In this document: positions 36,916-44,527 of the stretch, one piece after another
Numbering within the stretch: position 1 is the first letter of the stretch
How the letters are laid out: every line of letters begins with the position of its first letter
Assembly (NCBI RefSeq): GCF_001425175.1
Contig: NZ_LMDV01000009.1
Span: forward strand, 310,001-374,000
Source: Nocardioides sp. Root1257
Lineage (GTDB): Bacteria; Actinomycetota; Actinomycetes; Propionibacteriales; Nocardioidaceae
DNA: 64,000 nucleotides
Reading direction: 5' to 3'
Notes under the pieces: model-generated
Database searches by the model: none
The model's input: only the letters and a program-made list of their open reading frames with translations
Told to the model about the DNA's origin: nothing
Made by a program: the position numbers and the translations under genes

Positions 36916-37761
36916 TCAGCCGAGCCGCGCCAGGAGCCCCTGCCGCCAGGCCTCGGTCTCGGCGACCTGGTTGAACGTGAAGACGTGCAGGCCCTCCACC
37001 AGCGCCGTCGGCTCGGCCAGGGTGGGCGCGCACTGCTCGAGGAAGCGCTCGCCGGTGAAGCCACCCGGCGCGGCCAGCCGGGCGAAGGTGCCCTTGTGCT
37101 TGGCCAGGAAGCGGGTCGACTCACCGACGCCGATCTTGGTCGCCATCGAGAGCAGCTTCGTGCGGTCGACCGGACCGGGGATGCCGAGCAGCAGCGGCAT
37201 CGTGATCCCGCGCCCGCGCATCCGGTGCACCCAGTCGCGGATCACCGCCGGGTCGAAGGTCAGGTTGCTGACCACATGGGTCGCGTAGCGACGCTTGTCC
37301 CACATCGACTGCACGGTCAGGTCGTCGTGGATGGTGGGGTGCGACTCCGGGTAGCCGGTGATCCCGACCTGGGCGAACGGCCGGCCCAGCTCGGTCAGGT
37401 CCTCCAGCAGCGACAGGGCGTCCGGGTAGTCGCCGGCCGGCTCGGCGTCACCGCCCGGCACGAAGATGCGGGTGATCTGCTTGCCGGTCAGCCGATCGCA
37501 GATCTCGGCGAGCTCCGAGCGACCGGTCACCATCCGGGCGGCGATGTGCGGGACGACGACGTACCCGTGGCCCGCGAGTCGCTCGGCCAGGTCGAACGTC
37601 GCGTCGAGGCCCTTGCTCGGCGAGGCCGTGACGGTGACGGCGACGTCGCGCGGCACGTGCGCCAGCACCTTGTCTTCGGTGCTCGCGGTGGGCAGCACCT
37701 CGTAGCGCGCCTGGGAGAGCAGCCGGGTCAGGGCCTGAGCGTTGGCCACCTTGTTGCGCAT
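36916..37761 (-). CDS. Methylenetetrahydrofolate reductase-like protein (MetF family)
   Basis: 281 residues, single catalytic domain. The TIM-barrel pattern of MetF is visible: VAVTVTASPSKGLDATFDLA, VVPHIAARMV, IFVPGGDAEPAGDY, ITGYPESHP, then SNLTFDPAVI and LLLGIPGPVDRTKLLSMATK. It interconverts 5-methyl-THF and 5,10-methylene-THF using FAD. In this locus it should run toward oxidation, feeding betaine-derived methyl groups to FolD (not in window) and PurU. The ATG at 37761 lies inside a composite operator and lacks a clear Shine-Dalgarno, so a leaderless transcript is possible. Confidence 0.82.
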   Translation of the reverse strand: MRNKVANAQALTRLLSQARYEVLPTASTEDKVLAHVPRDVAVTVTASPSKGLDATFDLAERLAGHGYVVVPHIAARMVTGRSELAEICDRLTGKQITRIFVPGGDAEPAGDYPDALSLLEDLTELGRPFAQVGITGYPESHPTIHDDLTVQSMWDKRRYATHVVSNLTFDPAVIRDWVHRMRGRGITMPLLLGIPGPVDRTKLLSMATKIGVGESTRFLAKHKGTFARLAAPGGFTGERFLEQCAPTLAEPTALVEGLHVFTFNQVAETEAWRQGLLARLG

Positions 37762-37788
37762 GGAGCAACTCGTTTCGTGATGCGCACC
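37753..37788. promoter_or_regulatory. 36-bp composite operator overlapping the metF start
   Basis: GTTGCGCATGGAGCAAC (37753-37769, one arm mismatch) and GTTTCGTGATGCGCACC (37772-37788, two mismatches between arms), with 19-bp centre spacing as at the other three promoters. It spans from about 27 nt upstream of the ATG to 9 nt inside the gene. Confidence 0.65.
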
Positions 37789-37802
37789 GTACGCACCAGA
37801 TC

Positions 37803-39209
37803 CTAGACCCCCGGGTTGCGGATCGTCACCCACGAGAGCAGCCCGCCCAGCGCGAGCAGCACGGCGCAGATCACGACGGCGGACCCGTACGCCGCGTCGA
37901 AGGCGACCGGGTCGGCGTACTGCTCCCCGGTGAGCCCCACGGCGACCGGCAACGCCGCGACCGCGAGCAGCGAGCCGGCCCGGGCGACGGCGTTGTTGAC
38001 GCCGCTCGCGATGCCGGCGTGCTCGTCGGGCACGGCCGCCAGCACGGTGGCCGTCAACGGCGCCACCATCAGCGCCAGGCCGAGCCCGAAGATCGTCAGA
38101 CCGGGCAGGACGTCGGTCCAGTAGTTCACGTCCGCGTCCACGCCCAGCAGCAGGAGCGCGCCGCCGGCCATCACGATCGGCCCGACGGTCATCGGGATCC
38201 GCGGCCCGATCCGGCTGCCGAGCTCGCCACCCTTCGAGGCGAGCAGCAGCATGCAGACCGTGATCGGCAGCGTGGCCATGCCGGCCTCCAGGGCGCCGTA
38301 CCCGCTGACGGTCTGGAGCTGCAGGACCAGGAAGAAGAGCACCGCGCCGAGGGCGGCGTAGACGAGCAGGGTCATCGCGTTCGCGGCGCTGAACGTCCGG
38401 TCCGCGAAGATGCCGAGCGGCAGCATCGGGTGGTCGCTGCGACGCTCGTCGACGACGTAGCCGACCGCCGCGAGGAGCGCCACGCCGATCGCCCAGGGCG
38501 CGGCCGCGCCGCCCCACTCGATGAGGGCGTAGGTCAGCCCGCCGAGGAAGAGCGTGGCGAGCAGCGCGCCGGTGAAGTCGAGACGGCGAGGTGCGTTCGG
38601 GTCCAGGGTCTCGGGCACGAACCGGACCGCGACCACCACCGTCACCGCGGCCAGGGGCAGGTTGATCAGGAAGATCCAGCGCCAGTCGGCGTACTCCACC
38701 AGGAAGCCGCCGAGGAACGGCCCGATCGCCGAGGCGATGCCACCGAGCCCGACCCAGGCGCCGATGGCCTTGGCCCGGTCGTCGCGGACGAACGCGCCCT
38801 GGATCATCGCGAGGCTGCCTGGCGTCAGCAGCGCGGCGCCCGCGCCCTGGAGGATGCGGGCCGCGATCAGCACGGTCGGGTTGGGCGCCAGGCCGCAGAG
38901 CAGGGACGCGAGCGCGAACCAGACCGTGCCGATCACGAAGACCCGCCGGCGGCCGTAGCGGTCGCCCAGCGAGCCGCCGAGCAGGATCAGGCTGGCCAGC
39001 GAGAGCAGGTAGCCGTTGGTGATCCACTGCAGCTGGGCCAGGGAGGCGTCGAGGTCCTCGCCGATCGTGTGCAGCGCGACGTTGACGACGGTCCCGTCGA
39101 GCATCGTCATGCCGGAGCCCAGCACCGCGGCGGCGACCACCGCGCGTCCGGTCATGGTCCCGAGCCGTACGCCGTCGGGGGCGGTGGGCAATCCGGAGGC
39201 GTCGGTCAC
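37803..39209 (-). CDS. MFS multidrug exporter, DHA2 (EmrB/QacA) type
   Basis: About 468 residues with some 14 hydrophobic helices. Motif A is GGSLGDRYGRRRVFV after helix 2, motif D1 is LDGTVVNVALHTIGEDL, and motif C-like GIASAIGPFLGGFLVEY follows in helix 5, all marks of proton-driven drug exporters of the DHA2 group. The start is ambiguous: I use GTG 39209 (VTDASGLP), about 7 nt after GATACT; GTG 39260 and ATG 39155 are alternatives. It is divergent from the diiron protein gene, and no regulator is adjacent. Confidence 0.85.
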   Translation of the reverse strand: MTDASGLPTAPDGVRLGTMTGRAVVAAAVLGSGMTMLDGTVVNVALHTIGEDLDASLAQLQWITNGYLLSLASLILLGGSLGDRYGRRRVFVIGTVWFALASLLCGLAPNPTVLIAARILQGAGAALLTPGSLAMIQGAFVRDDRAKAIGAWVGLGGIASAIGPFLGGFLVEYADWRWIFLINLPLAAVTVVVAVRFVPETLDPNAPRRLDFTGALLATLFLGGLTYALIEWGGAAAPWAIGVALLAAVGYVVDERRSDHPMLPLGIFADRTFSAANAMTLLVYAALGAVLFFLVLQLQTVSGYGALEAGMATLPITVCMLLLASKGGELGSRIGPRIPMTVGPIVMAGGALLLLGVDADVNYWTDVLPGLTIFGLGLALMVAPLTATVLAAVPDEHAGIASGVNNAVARAGSLLAVAALPVAVGLTGEQYADPVAFDAAYGSAVVICAVLLALGGLLSWVTIRNPGV

Positions 39210-39272
39210 AACGAACAAGTATCCGGGACATCCCTGATGAAGGCTTCCCTTACCTCCCACTAGGATTCTGCA

Positions 39273-40133
39273 ATGACGCTTGTCTCCCTGAACGAGTCAC
39301 GGTTGGCGGACCACGTCGACCGCCTCGGTCTCGAGCACCCACCGATCGACCTGGCGAGCGTCGACTACGCCGTACGCCGGCCGGACGTCTTCAACGAGCG
39401 CTACGGCCACGTCCTCGACTACATGGCTCGGGTCGAGCTCGAGGTCGACCGCAACGTGCTCGAGCTGACGACGCTGCTCCCCGACCCGCCGGAGATCGAC
39501 CGGCGCTTCTACGCCGAGGTGTGGCAGCCGCAGGAGATCCGGCACGGACTCATCCTCGACGAGCTCCAGGTGCACCTCGGCCGCCCGGCGGCCGAGCCCG
39601 ACCTGACCTCGCTCGGCGTGAAGATGCGCATCCTCGGCGCGCTCGCGCACCTCGACCCCTTCCAGGACGTCTGCCGGATGCTCTACTACCTCACCGGCAT
39701 GGCGACCGAGCGGTCCGCGGTGCTCGCCTACAACCTCCTCCACGACGGGGTCGTCGAGATGGGCGAGAGCGCGATCGCGCAGACGGTGATCGCCCCCATC
39801 AAGCGGCAGGAGCCGGGCCACTACGCCTTCTACCAGCTCTCCGCCCGCGGTCTGTGGACCCAGCTCGCGGCCTGGCAGAAGTGGATGGTGCGCCGGATGC
39901 GCTCCTTCTCCTTCGCACCGGTCGGTGCCAACGACGCCACGCAGAAGGCCGACTTCGGCGACATGCTGAAGACCCTCGGCATCGACCGCGAGGTCGACCA
40001 CTTCGCCAGCCAGATCTCGCGGGTCGAGCGCGAGCTGCTGTGGGCGCACCGGCGCGGCCTCACGGTCCCGCCGTACGTCGCCGCCGCGTTCCGCGAGGCC
40101 GTGGAGCTGGCCGAGGTACGACGAGCCGCCTGA
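39273..40133 (+). CDS. Ferritin-like diiron protein (acyl-ACP desaturase-like fold)
   Basis: 286 residues, mostly helical. The carboxylate-bridged diiron pattern is complete: Glu55/57, then Glu88-x-x-His91 (QEIRHG), Glu146, and Glu180-x-x-His183 (QEPGHY). The ExxH pairs sit about 33 residues after their partner Glu, as in stearoyl-ACP desaturases and related oxidases. Actinobacterial members have been carried in databases under unrelated GTPase names, so the motif-based call is preferable. Substrate unknown; a lipid-modifying oxidase is the simplest guess. ATG 39273, divergent from the MFS gene by about 60 nt. Confidence 0.7.
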   Translation: MTLVSLNESRLADHVDRLGLEHPPIDLASVDYAVRRPDVFNERYGHVLDYMARVELEVDRNVLELTTLLPDPPEIDRRFYAEVWQPQEIRHGLILDELQVHLGRPAAEPDLTSLGVKMRILGALAHLDPFQDVCRMLYYLTGMATERSAVLAYNLLHDGVVEMGESAIAQTVIAPIKRQEPGHYAFYQLSARGLWTQLAAWQKWMVRRMRSFSFAPVGANDATQKADFGDMLKTLGIDREVDHFASQISRVERELLWAHRRGLTVPPYVAAAFREAVELAEVRRAA

Positions 40134-41294
40134 TCAGGCCTCGCCGCGGATGAACGCCTGCAGCGCGATCGTCGCGGCGCCGTGCGCCCAGGCCTCGAAG
40201 GACAGCGGGCGGATGATCAGCTCGGAGTGGATGGCCTGGCCGTAGGCCTGCTCGACGAAGCCGGCGCGCATCGGCTCGCGGATCAGGTCCAGCGCGGCGA
40301 GCCCCTCGCCGGTCAGGACCACGCACTGCGGCCCGAAGAGGTTGACGACCGACGCGATGCCGACGCCGAGCGCGTGCCCGGCGACCCGGAAGACCTCGGC
40401 GACCCGCTCGTCACGGCGGCCGAGGTCGACGGCCTCCTCGAGGGTGGTCACCTCGTGGCCGACCGCGGCCGCGACGTCGCGCAGGATCGACGGGGTCGTC
40501 GCCACGGTGTCGAGGCAGCCGGTCGCGCCGCAGTGGCACCGCCGGTCGCCGGCGATCGGGAGGTGCCCGAGCTCGCCCGAGACGCCGTGCACCCCGGCCA
40601 GCACCTGGCCCTGGAAGGACAGCGCACACCCGATCCCGGCGCCCACGGTGACCACCGCGAATGACGGCCGGCCCGCGCCGGCCCCGAACCACCGCTCACC
40701 GGCGGTCAGCGCGCGGACGTCGTTCTCGACGATCACCGGCAGTCCGAGCCGGGCGTGCACCATCGGCGCGAGCCGGACGCCGTGCCAGCCCAGGAAGTGG
40801 GAGTAGGAGACGAGCCCGGACTCGTCGACGCCGCCCGAGATGCCGATCGCGACGTGGCGCAGCCGCTCCTGGTGCTCCGGCGTGGAGCAGAGCTCCTCGG
40901 TGACCTCGACGATCGTGTCGACGACGGGCTCGACCTCGCGGGCAGCGAGCTCGCGTCGTACGGTCGCGATCGTCTGGCCGGCCAGGTCGACCAGCACCCC
41001 GAGCACCTCGGAGCCGGTGACCTTCAGGCCCACGACGTACGCCGCGTCGCCGCAGATCTCGACCCGGCTCGCCGGCCGGCCGAGTCCGCCGTTGACGGAC
41101 GGCCCGACCTCGCGGAGGTAGCCGGCCTGGGCCAGCGGGTTGACGACCTTGGTGACGGCCGCGGAGGTGAGCCCGGTCCGGCGGGCCAGGTCGGCACGCG
41201 ACATCGGCCCCTCGGTGACCAGCGCGGACATCACGCTGACGGCGCCCGGGCTGGAGGACGGCAACCCCCCGGCGCGCCTGCTGCTCACGCGCAC
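40134..41294 (-). CDS. ROK-family transcriptional regulator
   Basis: 386 residues. N-terminal winged HTH (MSRADLARRTGLTSAAVTKV) and ROK sugar-kinase-like domain with ENDVRALTAGERWFGAG, VTVGAGIGCAL, GELGHLPIAGDRRCHCGATG and the zinc motif CHCGATGC. The kinase ATP loop is poorly kept, so it is a sensor rather than an enzyme. It follows the ABC importer genes (16-nt gap) and faces no promoter of its own, so it is probably the last gene of the importer operon and represses both it and the divergent galactosidases in the absence of sugar. Confidence 0.85.
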   Translation of the reverse strand: MRVSSRRAGGLPSSSPGAVSVMSALVTEGPMSRADLARRTGLTSAAVTKVVNPLAQAGYLREVGPSVNGGLGRPASRVEICGDAAYVVGLKVTGSEVLGVLVDLAGQTIATVRRELAAREVEPVVDTIVEVTEELCSTPEHQERLRHVAIGISGGVDESGLVSYSHFLGWHGVRLAPMVHARLGLPVIVENDVRALTAGERWFGAGAGRPSFAVVTVGAGIGCALSFQGQVLAGVHGVSGELGHLPIAGDRRCHCGATGCLDTVATTPSILRDVAAAVGHEVTTLEEAVDLGRRDERVAEVFRVAGHALGVGIASVVNLFGPQCVVLTGEGLAALDLIREPMRAGFVEQAYGQAIHSELIIRPLSFEAWAHGAATIALQAFIRGEA

Positions 41295-41310
41295 ACCGTA
41301 CCGGCCCCCT

Positions 41311-42165
41311 TCATCCCTTCGTGGAGCCCAGCGTCAGCCCGGCGACGAACTGCCGCTGGAGCACGAAGAAGACCAGCACCACCGGGAGGGCGATCAGCAC
41401 CGACCCGGCCGACAGCAGGTTGTAGTCGGTGAAGAACTGGCCGCGCAGGTTGTTGAGCGCACTGGTGATCGGGAACTTGTCGCCCTGCCCGCCGAGCAGC
41501 ACCGTCGCCCAGAAGAACTCGTTGTAGACCCACGTGGTCTGCAGGGTCGCCAGCGCCGCGAGCGCCGGCTTCACCAGCGGCATCGTGAGCTGCCAGTACT
41601 GGCGCCACACGCTGGCCCCGTCGATCTGGGCCTGCTCGTAGATCTCGAACGGCAGCGTCTTCATGTAGTTGCTGAGCACGAAGGTGCAGAACCCGATCTG
41701 GAACGCCACGTTGATGGCGATCAGGCCCCAGTAGCTGCCGAGCAGCTGCCCGGTGTCGCTCATCGCCATCGGCAGCGGGACCTCGCGGTAGATCCGGAAG
41801 ACCGGCACCAGCAGCGCCTGGGGAGGCAGCAGGTTGGCCGCGAGGAAGATGCCGAGCATGGCCAGGTTGAAGCGGTAGCTGAAGCGGGCCAGCACGAACG
41901 CCGCGAGCGACGACAGGAACAGCGTCAGCAGCACGGCCGGGACCGTGATGATCAGCGAGTTCAGGAAGTACTTGCCGAGGTCGGCGTCGCGCCAGACCCG
42001 CTGGTAGTTGTCGAACGTCCAGCCACCGAAGGAGAGGTAGCCGTGCGCCTGCGTGTAGGCGTAGTCGCGGAAGGAGCTCAGCACCGCCCACAGCAGCGGG
42101 AAGAGCCAGAGCAGGGCCAGCACGGCCATGCAGACGGTCGCGATCGCGCCCCGGCGCCGGTTCAT
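41311..42165 (-). CDS. Carbohydrate ABC transporter permease (MalG-type)
   Basis: 284 residues with six predicted helices. The EAA loop is IYEQAQIDGASVWRQYWQLT, near residue 195, followed by MPLVKPALAAL. It pairs with the permease encoded just upstream (4-bp overlap). No ATPase gene is in the cluster, so it probably shares a multitask MsiK-type ATPase encoded elsewhere, as is usual in actinobacteria. Confidence 0.9.
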   Translation of the reverse strand: MNRRRGAIATVCMAVLALLWLFPLLWAVLSSFRDYAYTQAHGYLSFGGWTFDNYQRVWRDADLGKYFLNSLIITVPAVLLTLFLSSLAAFVLARFSYRFNLAMLGIFLAANLLPPQALLVPVFRIYREVPLPMAMSDTGQLLGSYWGLIAINVAFQIGFCTFVLSNYMKTLPFEIYEQAQIDGASVWRQYWQLTMPLVKPALAALATLQTTWVYNEFFWATVLLGGQGDKFPITSALNNLRGQFFTDYNLLSAGSVLIALPVVLVFFVLQRQFVAGLTLGSTKG

Positions 42166-43091
42166 CGTTCCCGCTCCTGTCGGAAGACCACGCGCAGGTA
42201 GAGCGTGATGAAGACCGACGAGATCACCATCATGATCACCGCCAGTGCCGAGCCGAAGCCGTAGCGGCTGGCCTCGCCCACGACGTTCTGCGCCACCAGG
42301 GCGCCGATCAGCTCGAGGCCGTTGGTGCCCCGGTTGATGACCCACACCAGGTCGAAGGCGCGGATCGACTCGATCACCACGATGACGACCACGATCATGT
42401 TGATCGGGCGCATCACCGGGAAGACCACCTGGAAGAACGTCTTGGTCTCGCTCGCCCCGTCGACCGCGGCGGCCTCCCGCAGCGACGCGTCGACGCCCTT
42501 CAGACCGGCGAGGTAGATCAGCATGATGTAGCCGGTGTGCCGCCAGGCGGTGGCGACCAGCGCGGCCCAGAGGTTGACCGACGGGTCGCCGTACCAGTCG
42601 ATGTCGGTACCGAGCACCTGGTTGATGAGGCCCTGGTCGCGGGAGTACATCAGCTGCCAGATGAAGCCGGTCAGGGCCAGCGACAGCACGACGGGCAGGT
42701 AGAACGCGGTCTGGTAGAAGCGGCTGAAGCGCATGTTGCGGTCGAGCACGACCGCCAGGAACATGCCCAGCAGCGTCGGGCCCAGGAAGAGGAAGCCGAG
42801 CCAGATCAGGTTGTGCTTCACGGCCGGCCAGAACGGCGGGTAGATGGTCGCGATGTCCTGGTAGTTCTGGGTGCCGATCCACTGGATGGTGTCGACGTCG
42901 CCGATGCCGTTCCAGGAGCCGAACGACAGGATCACCGACAGGACGGCGGGGAACCACACCAGGGACAGCACGAAGAACGACGGCACCGCCACCATCGCGA
43001 TGACGACGGCGCGGTCCCGCCAGGGCAGCCGCCGTGACGGTCGGCGGCCGGCCCTGGCGGGCGGGACGAGGTCCGGGTCAGTCGAGGTCAT
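42162..43091 (-). CDS. Carbohydrate ABC transporter permease (MalF-type)
   Basis: 309 residues, six helices, with an N-terminal cytoplasmic basic stretch (RRPSRRLPWRDRA). The EAA loop is LREAAAVDGASETKTFFQVV, followed by FPVMRPINMIVV. Its ATG overlaps the stop of the binding-protein gene and its stop overlaps the second permease, so these three are one operon for galactoside uptake. Confidence 0.9.
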   Translation of the reverse strand: MTSTDPDLVPPARAGRRPSRRLPWRDRAVVIAMVAVPSFFVLSLVWFPAVLSVILSFGSWNGIGDVDTIQWIGTQNYQDIATIYPPFWPAVKHNLIWLGFLFLGPTLLGMFLAVVLDRNMRFSRFYQTAFYLPVVLSLALTGFIWQLMYSRDQGLINQVLGTDIDWYGDPSVNLWAALVATAWRHTGYIMLIYLAGLKGVDASLREAAAVDGASETKTFFQVVFPVMRPINMIVVVIVVIESIRAFDLVWVINRGTNGLELIGALVAQNVVGEASRYGFGSALAVIMMVISSVFITLYLRVVFRQERER

Positions 43092-44428
43092 CAGCCACCG
43101 AAGATCGAGACCTTCTGCTGCTGGATGCTCTTCGTGACGCCGTCGATGTCGTCGGGGTCCTGGAGGAACTTCTGCAGCGACGGGATCATCACGGTCGACG
43201 CGAAGTCCGAGCGGGTGTCACGGTCGAGGAACTGCGCGATGTCGGTCGCCTGGCCGACGACCTCGGCCGACTTCTGCTGCAGCGCCGAGTAGACGCTCGT
43301 GTCGGCACCGGAGTTCGCGGCGATCAGCGGGGTGTTGCCCTTGTTGGCCGCGTCGGCCGCCTCGGCGGTGCCGAGCCACTTCATCATGTCGATCGCACCG
43401 GCCTGGTTCTTGCCGCCGGCGGCCACGCAGAAGCCGTCGATCGGGGCGTCGAGCGCGGTCGCGCCGATCGACGAGTCGAGCTCCGGGAAGGTGAAGAAGT
43501 CGAGGTCGTCCTCCTGGTCCGGGATCCCGTCGACGACGAAGGTGCCGAGCAGGTACATGCCGCACTCCCCCTTGCCCATCGACGTCGCGGCCTCCTGCCA
43601 GGTCCGGCCCAGCGGGTCCTTCTGGTGGTACGGCAGCAGACCCTTCCACGTGTCGAAGACCTGCTTGACCTCGGAGGAGTCCCAGTCCTTCTCGCCGGCC
43701 ATCAGGTCCATGTGGAAGTCGAACCCGTTGATCCGCATGTTCAGGATGTCGAAGGTGCCCATCGCCGGCCAGCCGTCCTTGTCGGCGAAGGCGAACGGCG
43801 TGATCCCGTCCTTCTGCATCTTCTGCATCAGCGACATGAACTCGTCGTTGGTCGTGGGCGGCTCGTAGCCCTTCTTCTCGAAGGTCGACTTCAGGTAGAA
43901 GACCGCCCACGGGTAGTAGCCGACCGGCACGAAGTACTGCTTGCCGTCGCTGGCCGTCGCCGCCTGCTTGAAGCTGTCGCCCTGCCCGTCGATCGGCCAG
44001 ACCTCGCTGACGTCGGAGATCAGGCCGGACTCGGCGAGCTGGTTCATCCGGTAGCCGGCGAACCACGTGAAGACGTCGTCCGGGCTGCCCTGGAGGTAGT
44101 TGTTGAGGTTCTCCTGGAACGTGTTGTGGTCCACGGCGTTCAGGTCGACGGTCGCGCCGGACTTCTTCGCGTAGGCATCAGCCAGCGACTTGAGCCGGTC
44201 GTACGCCGGACCCGAGCCCTTGGCCTCGTTGATCCCGAACTTCACGGTGCTGCCCGCACCGGTGCCGCCCCCGCTGTCCGAGCCGCCGCAGGCGGTCAGC
44301 AGGGTGGGCGAGGCGAGCAGCCCTGCGCCGAGCAGGGAGCCCTGGAGGAAACGCCGCCGCGAGGCGGCCATGGTGGCGACCGCGGACGGCGGGATCGGCT
44401 GCCCGAGCGGTGAGCGGCGTGGCGACAT
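43091..44428 (-). CDS. Sugar ABC transporter substrate-binding lipoprotein, Tat-type signal
   Basis: 445 residues. The leader has a twin-arginine motif SRRRFLQGSLLGAGLLASPT and a lipobox ending LLTAC, so it may be exported folded by Tat and then lipidated. The body is a family 1 solute-binding fold (VKFGINEAKGSGPAYDRLKS, FTWFAGYRMNQLAES, YFVPVGYYPWAVFY, KGECGMYLLG). Presumed ligand is an alpha- or beta-galactoside, from the divergent galactosidases. SD-like GAGAGG precedes the ATG. Confidence 0.88.
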   Translation of the reverse strand: MSPRRSPLGQPIPPSAVATMAASRRRFLQGSLLGAGLLASPTLLTACGGSDSGGGTGAGSTVKFGINEAKGSGPAYDRLKSLADAYAKKSGATVDLNAVDHNTFQENLNNYLQGSPDDVFTWFAGYRMNQLAESGLISDVSEVWPIDGQGDSFKQAATASDGKQYFVPVGYYPWAVFYLKSTFEKKGYEPPTTNDEFMSLMQKMQKDGITPFAFADKDGWPAMGTFDILNMRINGFDFHMDLMAGEKDWDSSEVKQVFDTWKGLLPYHQKDPLGRTWQEAATSMGKGECGMYLLGTFVVDGIPDQEDDLDFFTFPELDSSIGATALDAPIDGFCVAAGGKNQAGAIDMMKWLGTAEAADAANKGNTPLIAANSGADTSVYSALQQKSAEVVGQATDIAQFLDRDTRSDFASTVMIPSLQKFLQDPDDIDGVTKSIQQQKVSIFGG

Positions 44429-44527
44429 GATGGCGACCTCTCATTTGACAACACTTTCTTATAATGGGACGAATAGTCGGCGTGACTACCGTCACATGTC
44501 AACCCCCGAGCGGAGAGGCGGTCCCCG
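44429..44527. promoter_or_regulatory. Divergent promoter region of galactoside importer and galactosidases
   Basis: The only AT-rich patch nearby is 44442-44470, with TTGACA (44445-44450) and TATAAT (44460-44465) on the plus strand only 9 nt apart, too close to be one promoter. TATAAT alone could be a -10 box. GTGACTACCGTCAC (44481-44494) is a small palindrome. The region is the likely target of the ROK protein. Confidence 0.4.

Noticed and set aside
44445..44465. TTGACA and TATAAT as one sigma-A promoter for the GH42 gene
   Set aside because: They are 9 nt apart instead of about 17, so they cannot form one promoter. One of the two may still be used.
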